Source: DATBSK01 sp964501785 (GTDB lineage Bacteria; Actinomycetota; Acidimicrobiia; IMCC26256; PALSA-555). Taken from it: a stretch of 64,000 bases of DNA. The first letter of the stretch is position 1; each line of letters starts with the position of its first letter. The notes under the pieces are model-generated. The model did no database searches. It saw only the letters and a list, made by a program, of their open reading frames with translations, and was not told the origin of the DNA. The DNA is taken from positions 74,140 through 138,139 of the forward strand of contig CAZCUD010000010.1 in NCBI GenBank assembly GCA_964501785.1. Reading direction: 5' to 3'. Shown one piece after another: positions 34,527 to 41,931 of this stretch. The position numbers were made by a program, and so were the translations under genes.

Positions 34527-36044
34527 TCACCTCCTCCGGGCAGCCCGATCGGCCGACGACGCGTCGAAGGCCCGGGGGAGCGTGAACCGGAACCGGCTCC
34601 CGCCGCCGGGCGCGTCCTCGACCCAGATCCGGCCGCCGTGGCGCTCGACGATGCGTCGGCAGATGGTCAGGCCGAGGCCGTGCCCGGGAGCCGTCGCTCC
34701 CGAGCTCCCACGGGAGAACGGCGCGAACACCCGTGACCGCTCTGCCTCTGGGACGCCGACGCCGTCGTCGGTCACGCTGACGATCCAAATCGCGTCGGCA
34801 GCCTCGGCGTCGACGCGCACGACCGGGGATCGATCGGGTCGGCGATACACGAGCGCGTTCGCGAGCAGGTTCTGCAGCACCTGCGCGAGTCGGGTCTCGT
34901 CGCCGATCACCGGCGGCAGCTCGTCGATGTCCACGGTGGCGCCGACGTCCTCGATCTGGGGCGCGAGCGCGGCGCGCGCTCGGCGAGCGACCGCACCGAG
35001 GTCCACCTCGGCGGCCGGGCTCGACGGCGCTCCCGCGCTCGCGTACGTCAGGAGCTCCTCGATGAAGGACCGCATCCGGTCCGCTTCGTCGAGCACATGA
35101 CCGATCCACTCGCGAGCCTCGTCCGGGAGCTGCTCTCCGTAGCGCTCGCGGAGCAGGTCTGCGAACCCGGACACGGTGCGCAGCGGTGCTGCGAGGTCGT
35201 GGGCGGCCACGGCCGCGAACTCCGTCAGCGCCTCGTTCGCCGCCTCCAGGCTCGCGAGCGCACGCGCGAGGCGCGCATCCTGCGCCCGGCGCTCGCTCAC
35301 GTCGGTGAACGCGGTGACCGCGTACTGGCGGGTCCCGTCGACGCTCGTGACCGGTGCGGCGTACGACTCCACGGGTGTCGAGCCGTCGGGACGCGCGATC
35401 ACGACGTCGTCGGCGCGGGTGGTCTCGCCCTTGAAGAGAGCGCGCGCGATGGGGAGCTCGTCGAACGGATACGGCTCGCCGGTGCTCTCCCGGCGCATGT
35501 GGAAGTGCCTGATGATCTCGGTGCCCTCGAGGGAGACGAGATCGCCGGTTCCGAGGATCTCCCGCCCGACACGGTTGATGAAGACCATCCGTCCCGGCTC
35601 GACGATCGCCACCCCGACCGGGAGTGCCTCGAGGAAGCGCTGCGCCTGCTCGTCGGCGGTCGAGCGCGGCGCGGGTTCGCCGCGCGCCTCGATCGCCCGC
35701 ACGAGCGCATCCAGCAGCTCGTGTGTCGGAGCCGTCTTGGCGACGAAGGCGCGCGCGCCCATGCTCAACGTGGTCGAGCGCTCGCCGACGAGCTCCGAGT
35801 GCACGACGATCGCCAGCTCGGGATGGGCTGCCGCGATGGCGGCGATGGCCGCGAGCCCGTCGGTGCCCGGCATCGAGAGGTCGAGCACGACCGCGTCGGG
35901 CCGCAGCTTCGCGACGACCGCGGCGGCGTCGTCACCGTCCGCCGCCTCTCCGACGACCCGGAGCCGCTCGTCCGCCTCGATCGCGGCGCGCACGAGCGCC
36001 CGGACGGACTCGTGGTCGTCGACGACGACGACGTCCCAGGTCAT
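34527..36044 (-). CDS. REC-PAS-histidine kinase hybrid
   Basis: 505 residues from ATG 36044. The N-terminal receiver (VVVVDDHESVRALV, AVVLDLSMPG, AFVAKTAP) is followed by a PAS sensor (about 150-265, AIVEPGRMVFINRVGREIL to FTDVSERRAQ). HisKA comes next, with the phospho-acceptor in FAAVAAHDLAAPLRTVSGF. The HATPase is last: QVLQNLLANALVY, VTDDGVGVP, GHGLGLTICRRIVE. There are no transmembrane helices, so it is cytoplasmic. Receiver-first kinases often relay from an upstream kinase; the LuxR regulator at 31517 is a possible output. Confidence 0.9.
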   Translation of the reverse strand: MTWDVVVVDDHESVRALVRAAIEADERLRVVGEAADGDDAAAVVAKLRPDAVVLDLSMPGTDGLAAIAAIAAAHPELAIVVHSELVGERSTTLSMGARAFVAKTAPTHELLDALVRAIEARGEPAPRSTADEQAQRFLEALPVGVAIVEPGRMVFINRVGREILGTGDLVSLEGTEIIRHFHMRRESTGEPYPFDELPIARALFKGETTRADDVVIARPDGSTPVESYAAPVTSVDGTRQYAVTAFTDVSERRAQDARLARALASLEAANEALTEFAAVAAHDLAAPLRTVSGFADLLRERYGEQLPDEAREWIGHVLDEADRMRSFIEELLTYASAGAPSSPAAEVDLGAVARRARAALAPQIEDVGATVDIDELPPVIGDETRLAQVLQNLLANALVYRRPDRSPVVRVDAEAADAIWIVSVTDDGVGVPEAERSRVFAPFSRGSSGATAPGHGLGLTICRRIVERHGGRIWVEDAPGGGSRFRFTLPRAFDASSADRAARRR

Positions 36045-36090
36045 CGCCGGACTCGAGCTCGCGGTGCCCGCGGCTCCCGCGGCTCCCGGG

Positions 36091-36128
36091 GCGCCCTCGG
36101 CAGGACTCGAACCTGCGCACACGGCTCC
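36091..36128 (-). repeat. tRNA-Arg 3'-half remnant A
   Basis: Read on the minus strand: the end of the anticodon loop and 3' anticodon stem (GGAGCCGT), variable loop, T-arm (GCAGG-TTCGAGT-CCTGC) and 3' acceptor strand (CGAGGGC). The matching 5' acceptor strand (GCCCTCG) is not found upstream, so this is only the 3' half, starting inside the anticodon loop. It is identical over 38 bp to the copy at 36196. Confidence 0.75.
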
Positions 36129-36177
36129 CGGGTGGGGTCGGTGACCGATGAGCATCGGACTCCGGAGCCGTGGTCGA

Positions 36178-36190
36178 GCGCCCTCGGCAG
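36178..36190 (-). repeat. 13-bp partial third copy of the tRNA-Arg acceptor/T-arm end
   Basis: GCGCCCTCGGCAG repeats the first 13 bases of remnants A and B. It lies between them, suggesting repeated insertion or slippage at the same site. Confidence 0.45.
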
Positions 36191-36195
36191 CCGCG

Positions 36196-36233
36196 GCGCC
36201 CTCGGCAGGACTCGAACCTGCGCACACGGCTCC
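36196..36233 (-). repeat. tRNA-Arg 3'-half remnant B
   Basis: Exact 38-bp copy of remnant A. In this copy the anticodon loop can be read as CTCCGGA, giving anticodon CCG (Arg). The 5' anticodon strand pairs only partly and no D-arm or 5' acceptor is seen. It marks the probable left boundary of accessory DNA. Confidence 0.75.
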
Positions 36234-36662
36234 GGAGGCCCTTCCGGACTGTCCAAGCAGTCCAACGAGTGTGCCTCCGTTGCCCTGACCTGCAGCTTCG
36301 CGTCCGTTGTGTCCAGGGCGCCTATCCCGTCACTCCGAGTTGATTGACAACCGGATTGACAGTCCCGTGGCGAGAATACCGAGAGTCGGCCCGCCGTCAA
36401 CGACCAATCGCGGTGGGGATCGAGGGGGGACGACGAGCGCGTGTGGCGAGTCCGCTCTCAGCTCTCGGCCTTCCTGAACGCCATGACGAGCGCGAACGCA
36501 ACGGCCCTAGTCGAGAAGAGCCGCCCAGGTGCTTCCATCGAGTCGCCCATTCGGTAGAGGTTCGGGGTACAGGTCGACCCAGACAGGATGTCCATCTGGC
36601 TGCTCCACATCGGACACACGACTCGACGCTCACGTCGGCTCATACTTCTAGACGGGAACCGC
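36234..36662. other. Non-coding accessory DNA right of the tRNA remnants
   Basis: I see no convincing gene. The first part repeats short GTCCA(A/G) boxes (near 36251, 36259 and 36311), like the GTCCAGCCAG boxes beside the remnants at 38.8 and 51.4 kb. It may be a degenerate integrase arm region. Base composition is visibly less GC-rich than the backbone. Confidence 0.5.
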
Positions 36663-37349
36663 CTAGAAGTGTGCGAAGAGGATGTCAACGGTTACGAATG
36701 GTTCGCCGAACTTGCGCTGGTACAAGACCGACCAGGTTGGGCCATCGCGGATGACGCTGCCGAAGACGCGGCCTTCCTTTCGACATCTCATCGTCGGCTC
36801 GACTTCCTCGAGCGTTGAACCGAAGGGTCCGGCGTCGACACAGCGATCGCCGTTGGCCAGTTCGACTGCCCACGGCTCCGCGCTGAACGGATCGCCGCCA
36901 GGAGTTGGGGTTGAGACCTCAAGAGTCCCACGGAACCACCTGCCGTTGCCGGAGAGTCCATCGGGGCACCAAAAGTCCACCTCCTCCAGCCCGCTCGAAA
37001 CGCCGAAGATGGTGTTCTCAAAGCAGGGATCGAGGACTCCATGTTCCCTTGTTGCGCACATCCGCACGTCATCGCGTCGACTGGCCTCTGATGGGGCACG
37101 ACAGTCCGCGACGTCTGTAGGTCGAAAGCTCGTAGTGCGACTTGGGACTCGATCCAGTATCAACCGCGTGGTCGGTCGGGGTGCTGCTTGTTGAATCAAT
37201 CGTTGCGTCCGTCGGTCGGTAGCTTGTGATTGCCGACTCGCTGACTCGCTTGCTCGCCAGGCGACGAAGGCCACAAGCAGCGTCAAGGAAGCCGCGATCA
37301 ACGCACCCCACGCAACCACTCGGGACTCGTGGTGACCCCAGGCGGACAT
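36663..37349 (-). CDS. Membrane-anchored hypothetical protein
   Basis: 228 residues. One N-terminal transmembrane helix (VVAWGALIAASLTLLVAFVAW) is followed by a short charged stretch (ASRQSQATDRRTQR) and an exterior or cytoplasmic domain. That domain has six cysteines (ADCRAP, RMCAT, DPCFEN, DFWCPDG, DRCVD, MRCRKE). Codon use is less GC-biased than the neighbours, suggesting recent acquisition. I recognise no family. The next gene is also a one-helix membrane protein with unknown function, so they may work together. Confidence 0.6.
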   Translation of the reverse strand: MSAWGHHESRVVAWGALIAASLTLLVAFVAWRASESASRQSQATDRRTQRLIQQAAPRPTTRLILDRVPSRTTSFRPTDVADCRAPSEASRRDDVRMCATREHGVLDPCFENTIFGVSSGLEEVDFWCPDGLSGNGRWFRGTLEVSTPTPGGDPFSAEPWAVELANGDRCVDAGPFGSTLEEVEPTMRCRKEGRVFGSVIRDGPTWSVLYQRKFGEPFVTVDILFAHF

Positions 37350-37697
37350 CGATCGACTCTAACCAGGCGTTCGCATGACAACTGGTGGCAATTCGGATCA
37401 ACGAAGTCGTCAGCGATCCGCGGGACTGTGCAGAGCCGCTGGCGACGCCATGTACAAGTTCGAAAACGCTGCTGCCCACGGCTCACCGCCGTCAGGGACC
37501 TCTGTGGGTGCAGTGAAGATCGCAGAGACGAGGGGCATAGCCTCCTTGTTCCAGGCGGGCCGGAATCTCGTCCGACCCTTCGGTGTCGAGGACTTGTGCT
37601 GTCGAACCCTGCTGAGATTGTGGAGCGCTACTCGCTGACCGTCGACGGTCCATTGCTGGGTGCCCTGCCGATCATCGATTGATGTAGCCGGGCAGAC
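37350..37697. other. Gap between two hypothetical membrane-protein genes
   Basis: About 350 bp with only short unconvincing reading frames on either strand. It should contain the promoter of the minus-strand gene at 36663. I see no repeat or RNA fold of note. Confidence 0.4.
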
Positions 37698-38681
37698 CTA
37701 CACCCACGGCGGTGTGGGTGGCGCCTGCTTGTCCGCCTTGTAGTGACGCACGTTTGGATAGGCGACGGTAGCCATCGTGTTTTGCGCCGCGAGTCGCCAG
37801 GACGCATTCCGACCGGGGACGGGTTCGATTGGTCGTCCAGCGGCCTCGATGAAGATCCAGTCGGTCACGCCGCCGCCGAAGTAGTCGAAGACCGTGACTG
37901 AGAAGAAGAGACGTCCCTTAGGGTTCGGAGGATTCGGCTGTTCGTACGCCTCGGACCACTCTTTCAAGGTGTGCCCGCTCGCCCACTCGAGGACGGCCTC
38001 TTGTCCGGGTCGCAGGACGTACTCGGCAGAGAGTCCGCTCTTAGGTACATAGGTACCGACTTGCGCCGGGAGCCTGGGCGGACGAGTGCTCCGTGATGCC
38101 GCAATCGCGGTTGGCCGCTGCTCAAAAGGTGAGTTCTCTTCGATGAACTGCGCTTCGCCATCCAGTCGCACTCGCGCGCTGCTCCTTCCTTCGTTGACGA
38201 GTAACCCTCGCATTCGGAACCACAAGAAGGCACCGGCGTCTTGGTCGAAGACGAACTCCTCGGACTCCTGCACCTGACGGGAGCGCTGAATAGAGAGTGT
38301 GTCCAGAAGGCGAAGATCGTTGGCTTGGGGCATCCGTTGACGGTTGATGTCCAGTAGCGGCGGCCAAGCGATCGGCTCTAGGAACGCGACCACACTTGGT
38401 GCTTGAGTGTCGCTCCGCGCGCGCGCAGCCTCCTTGACTGACTCTTGTGCTGCCTCCGCTGACGTCGCAGCCGCGGTCGTTCCGTGCTCGGCTGCCGCTA
38501 CTGCCCGTTCCGTCAGGAGGGTCTGTCGCCTCGCCTCGTCGACGGCCAGCTGAGTGAGGTCGGCTTGTTCCTGGGCTGCCAGGACACTCTGCCTGGTCTT
38601 TCGTCCGAGGTATACCGTGACAGCCGCAAGAGCGAAGGTTCCGACCGCAACCGCAACGTTCGTCCACTCCTGCGTGTTCAC
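37698..38681 (-). CDS. Membrane-anchored hypothetical protein with coiled coil
   Basis: 327 residues. An N-terminal transmembrane helix (WTNVAVAVGTFALAAVTVYL) leads into a long Ala/Glu/Gln-rich helix (about 25-95, LAAQEQADLTQLAVDEARRQ) likely to form a coiled coil. A beta-rich domain follows (LLVNEGRSSARVRLDGEAQF, RLFFSVTVFDYFGGGVTDWI). Similar one-helix plus domain proteins occur widely in mobile DNA; role unknown. Like its neighbour it uses more A/T-ending codons than the backbone. The start ATG lies 83 bp left of the tRNA remnant at 38764. Confidence 0.65.
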   Translation of the reverse strand: MNTQEWTNVAVAVGTFALAAVTVYLGRKTRQSVLAAQEQADLTQLAVDEARRQTLLTERAVAAAEHGTTAAATSAEAAQESVKEAARARSDTQAPSVVAFLEPIAWPPLLDINRQRMPQANDLRLLDTLSIQRSRQVQESEEFVFDQDAGAFLWFRMRGLLVNEGRSSARVRLDGEAQFIEENSPFEQRPTAIAASRSTRPPRLPAQVGTYVPKSGLSAEYVLRPGQEAVLEWASGHTLKEWSEAYEQPNPPNPKGRLFFSVTVFDYFGGGVTDWIFIEAAGRPIEPVPGRNASWRLAAQNTMATVAYPNVRHYKADKQAPPTPPWV

Positions 38682-38763
38682 GTCGGTCTGCCCCTCGTTA
38701 CGACGGTCGCCGGCTGCTTGCGACAGCCTGCGCCCCTGTCACGACACCCTTGAGCATCGGCGG

Positions 38764-38935
38764 GGCGCCCCCGGCAGGATTCGAACCTGCGACGCACGGT
38801 TTAGGAAGACACTCCGAGTCGTCCAGCCAGACCACTCACGTCCAGCGGGTGTTGTTCTGGCAGGACTCTACGTGCATTGCGTCCAGCCAGTGTCACGGCG
38901 TGTGCTGGAGTAGTAGGGCTGGCGGTAGGGACGAC
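38764..38935 (-). repeat. Attachment-site repeat C: tRNA-Arg(CCT) 3' half plus arm region
   Basis: On the minus strand the first 45 bp read anticodon loop TTCCTAA (anticodon CCT), stem ACCGT, T-arm GCAGG-TTCGAAT-CCTGC and acceptor CGGGGGC. The 5' half of the tRNA is absent. The following 125 bp carry three CGTCCAGC boxes and a TAGGG arm. The whole 172 bp recurs at 51389 with about 16 mismatches and no gaps by my count. This is the left end of a 12.6-kb element. Confidence 0.85.
38910..38933 (+). repeat. Left terminal arm of element 1
   Basis: GTAGTAGGGCTGGCGGTAGG followed by GACG. Its reverse complement occurs at 51288-51311 with 22 of 24 bases matching, just inside the other end of the element, so the arms are inverted terminal repeats. 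Confidence 0.75.
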
Positions 38936-38984
38936 CCGCGATTCCCTTCATCGCGAGCGGCTCAGGCGCTGAGCAGGACGCTGG

Positions 38985-39674
38985 TCACGACGCTGTGGCC
39001 GGTTCTATCGGTTCGGCCGACGCGACCGGGTAGCCGGCGCGTCGCCACTCGGGGTATCCGTCCTCGAGCCGGCGCGCCGTGCGACCGCGCTGTTGGAGCT
39101 GTCGCACGGCGTCATCGGCGTACACGCAGTAGGGGCCGCGGCAGTACGCGACGACTTCGATGTCTTCCGAGAGCGTGGCGAGCTCGTCGGCGAGGCGATC
39201 GAGTGGGATCGAGCGAGCGCCGAGCACATGGCCGGCCCGGTACTCGGCTTCGGGGCGGACGTCGACGACCACGATGTTGCCTTCGTCGAGGCGGCGCGCG
39301 AGCTCGTCGCGGGTGATGGCTTCGAGCGCGTCGCGTGCGCCGAGGTAGTCGACCGCGAGCTTCTCGATCCCGGCGATCTGGGCCGCCGCCACGTCGCGCA
39401 AGGCCGTCCAGAGCGCTTCGATGTCCTCCGAGGCGAGTCGGTAGTAGATGCGGGTTCCGTCTCGGCGAGTGGTGAGGAGCCCGGCGCGGGCGAGCACTCG
39501 TAGGTGGTGGGAGGTGTTGGCGGTGCTCTGTCCGATCTCGGTGGCGAGGTCGTCGACCGAGCGCTCGCCTTGCGCGAGGACGTCGACGATCTCGGCGCGC
39601 CGGCCGTTCGAAAGAGCCCGCGCCACGTCGGCGAAGGCATCGAAGAGCGCGTCCTTGGCTGCCCGATCGGCCAT
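38985..39674 (-). CDS. ArsR-family HTH regulator fused to a rhodanese domain
   Basis: 229 residues. The N-terminal winged helix (LSNGRRAEIVDVLAQGERSV, STANTSHHLRVLARAGLLTT, GTRIYYRLA) lacks the metal-binding ELCVCD motif. A rhodanese domain (about 115-220) has VVVDVRPEAEYRAGHVLGAR and the active-site loop YCRGPYC, whose cysteine can carry a persulfide. It probably senses sulfane sulfur or oxidation. It diverges from a methyltransferase and a persulfide dioxygenase-like gene; the shared gap holds a perfect inverted repeat. Confidence 0.9.
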   Translation of the reverse strand: MADRAAKDALFDAFADVARALSNGRRAEIVDVLAQGERSVDDLATEIGQSTANTSHHLRVLARAGLLTTRRDGTRIYYRLASEDIEALWTALRDVAAAQIAGIEKLAVDYLGARDALEAITRDELARRLDEGNIVVVDVRPEAEYRAGHVLGARSIPLDRLADELATLSEDIEVVAYCRGPYCVYADDAVRQLQQRGRTARRLEDGYPEWRRAGYPVASAEPIEPATAS

Positions 39675-39702
39675 CTGGTGAGTCTGCGGCGATCTGGCGC
39701 TA

Positions 39703-39732
39703 TTGTCAAGTAATCAAATGACTACTTGACAA
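39703..39732. promoter_or_regulatory. Likely ArsR-rhodanese operator
   Basis: TTGTCAAGTA and TACTTGACAA form a perfect 10-bp inverted repeat spaced by 10 bases; ATCA/TGAC extend it imperfectly to 14-bp arms. It lies 28 bp upstream of the regulator start and 52 bp upstream of the divergent methyltransferase, with TTGACA-like sequence inside the arms. Confidence 0.75.
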
Positions 39733-39784
39733 GCCCGTCCGGGCCGGCGTAGGAAGGGTGATGTCGTCTCAGTGAGGGGGAGTC

Positions 39785-40558
39785 ATGACTCGAATCGACG
39801 TCGAGGAGCTTCGGGGCAAGGTCCAGGCGATGTACAAGGCAGTCGCCGAAGACCCGCACGGTGAGTTCCACTTCGAGATGGGACGCGCGCTCGCGGAGCG
39901 GCTCGGCTACCCCGCGTCAGCGCTCGACCGTGTCCCGACCGAGGCGATCGAGTCGTTCGCCGGCGTGGGCTACCACCTCGACCTCGCGCGGCTCGCGCCC
40001 GGCGAGCGAGTCGTCGACTTCGGGAGCGGCTCGGGGATGGACGCCTTCCTCGCGGCGCGACAGGTCGAGCCCGACGGTGCGGTCGTGGGAGTCGACATGA
40101 CCGACGAGCAGATCGCGAAGGCGCGTCGGCTCGCGAAGCGAGACGGCTTCCTGTGGACGACTTTCGAGCGCGGCTACCTCGAGGACGCACCGGTCGAGGA
40201 CGCATCGGCCGATGTCGTGCTGAGCAATGGCGTCATCAACCTCTGCGACGACAAGCAGGCGGTCTTCTCCGAGATCGTTCGCATCCTCCGTCCGGAGGGC
40301 AGGATGGCCATCTCCGACATCGTCACGGAGCGTCCGCTCACCGAGGCGATCGTGTGCGACGTGAACCTCTGGGCGTCGTGCATCGGCGGTGCGATGCAGG
40401 TCGACGACTACACCGCGGCGATCGAGGCGGCGGGCCTGCGAGTCTCGGAGGTGCGGGAGAACCCGCAGTACCTCTTCCTTTCGGAGTCGGCCCAAGGGGC
40501 GACCGAGACGTTCGGTGTGAAGAGCGTCTCGGTGCTCGCGGTCAAGCCGTCGTCGTGA
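39785..40558 (+). CDS. Class I SAM-dependent methyltransferase (ArsM/UbiE-like)
   Basis: 257 residues, strong GGGGGAG ribosome site. SAM-binding motifs are RVVDFGSGSGMDAFLAARQV and GVDMTDEQIAKARRLA; later VVLSNGVINLCDDKQAVFSE and RILRPEGRMAISDIV follow. The NGVINL phrase and ASCIGGAMQVDDY resemble the arsenite-methyltransferase branch, but the set of arsenite-binding cysteines is not clear. Cysteines are seen only in NLCDDK, IVCDVN and ASCIGG. The stop overlaps the GTG of the persulfide dioxygenase-rhodanese gene. Confidence 0.8.
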   Translation: MTRIDVEELRGKVQAMYKAVAEDPHGEFHFEMGRALAERLGYPASALDRVPTEAIESFAGVGYHLDLARLAPGERVVDFGSGSGMDAFLAARQVEPDGAVVGVDMTDEQIAKARRLAKRDGFLWTTFERGYLEDAPVEDASADVVLSNGVINLCDDKQAVFSEIVRILRPEGRMAISDIVTERPLTEAIVCDVNLWASCIGGAMQVDDYTAAIEAAGLRVSEVRENPQYLFLSESAQGATETFGVKSVSVLAVKPSS

Positions 40559-41931
40559 GCGCGCCTGGATCGACCGCGACGGATCGCGTGCACGAGTTGC
40601 GCGACGACGCGTTGGCGAACACGTCCTTTCTCGTCGACGTCGGAGGCGGTGAAGCCGTCGTCGTCGATCCGCCGCGCGACGTCGACCGTCACCTCCGCTT
40701 GGCGGACGAGCTGGGGGTGCAGATCGTCGCGACGTTCGAGACGCACGTGCACGCGGACTACGTGAGTGGAGCCACCGAGCTCGCCGCGCTCGGCGCCCAG
40801 GCGGTCGTGCCGGAGGGCGCGCGGCCAGCGTGGGCGCATCGGTCGATCAGTGACGACGAGGTGTACGAGGCCGGGCGGGCACGTCTGCGCGCGATGGCGA
40901 CGCCTGGGCACACGCCCGAGCACATGGCGTACGTGCTCGAGGTCGACGGTGTCGCGGTCGGGGTCTTCGCGGGCGGCTCGCTGATCCAGGGTGGTGCCGC
41001 GCGCACCGATCTCCTCGGCCCGGAGCACACCGAGGAGCTGGCCCGGGCCCAGCACGCGAGTCTGCGGCGCCTGGCGCGCCTTCCGGACGCGACTGCCCTG
41101 TATGCCACCCACGGTGCAGGATCGTTCTGCCATGCGAGCTCGGTGACAGTCGAGCACCCGACGATCGGTTCCGAACGCGCGACGAACGCGCTTCTGTCGA
41201 TCGAGGACGAGGACGGGTTCGTCGCCGCGCTCACCGCCGGGTTCGGGTCCTATCCCCGCTACTACGCGCACCTCCCGGCGCTCAACGAGGCAGGACCCAC
41301 GCCGATCGCCAGCCTCCCGGAACCTGGCCGTCTCGCCGCTCGAGAGGTCGCACGCCGGCTCGACGCGGGCGATGCCTGGCTCATCGACGCACGCGACATC
41401 GCTGACTGGGCGCGCGGGCATCCCCGGGGCGCGATCTCGAACGCGCTTCGACCTGCTTTCGCGTCGTGGCTCGGATGGGTCGTGCCCTTCGGCGCTCCGG
41501 TGATCGCGCTCGTCGATCCCGACGGCGAGGAGGAGCTCGTTCGCTTGGCCCGCCGCATCGGCTACGACGACGTTGCGTTCCTCGACGGCGGCATCGACGC
41601 GTGGCGCGCGGCGGACCTCCCCATGGACGCCGTCGCCGAAGTCGACGCCGAACGAGCGCGTCAGCTGCACCACGACGGGGCGACACTGCTCGACGTCCGC
41701 CAGACCTCCGAGCTCGACGTGCTTCGGATCCCGGACGCGATCCACGTGGAGCTCGGCGACATCATCAGTGGCGCCTTCCCCGACGGTCAGAGTCCGCACA
41801 TCGTCTTCTGTGGCCACGGCGAGCGCTCGGCGACTGCGGCGAGCCTGCTGGAACGTCGCGGGCTCGAGGTCGTCAACCTCGTCGGCGGCACCAGCGCATG
41901 GGTCGAGGCGGGGCTTCCGGTCGAGCCCTGA
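40555..41931 (+). CDS. Persulfide dioxygenase-like MBL protein with two rhodanese domains (CstB/Blh-like)
   Basis: 458 residues; the GTG overlaps the preceding TGA. The metallo-beta-lactamase domain has FETHVHADYVSGA, TPGHTPEHMAYVLE and ATHGAGSFC, the persulfide-dioxygenase (ETHE1-like) pattern. The first rhodanese domain (AWLIDARDIADWARGHPRGA) lacks the cysteine, having VDPDGEE, and is a pseudorhodanese. The second (TLLDVRQTSELDVLRIPDAI) has IVFCGHGERS with the cysteine. This is the CstB order of domains. It oxidises low-molecular-weight persulfides to thiosulfate or sulfite. Confidence 0.9.
   Translation: MSAPGSTATDRVHELRDDALANTSFLVDVGGGEAVVVDPPRDVDRHLRLADELGVQIVATFETHVHADYVSGATELAALGAQAVVPEGARPAWAHRSISDDEVYEAGRARLRAMATPGHTPEHMAYVLEVDGVAVGVFAGGSLIQGGAARTDLLGPEHTEELARAQHASLRRLARLPDATALYATHGAGSFCHASSVTVEHPTIGSERATNALLSIEDEDGFVAALTAGFGSYPRYYAHLPALNEAGPTPIASLPEPGRLAAREVARRLDAGDAWLIDARDIADWARGHPRGAISNALRPAFASWLGWVVPFGAPVIALVDPDGEEELVRLARRIGYDDVAFLDGGIDAWRAADLPMDAVAEVDAERARQLHHDGATLLDVRQTSELDVLRIPDAIHVELGDIISGAFPDGQSPHIVFCGHGERSATAASLLERRGLEVVNLVGGTSAWVEAGLPVEP

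Noticed and set aside
36091..36233. Intact tRNA-Arg genes
   Set aside because: Only the 3' halves fold. The 5' acceptor strand GCCCTCG and a D-arm are absent upstream of both copies; the same holds for the copies at 38764 and 51389.
37375..37638. Plus-strand frame of 87 residues
   Set aside because: No ribosome site, mixed composition and no recognised domain; it sits between two convincing minus-strand genes.
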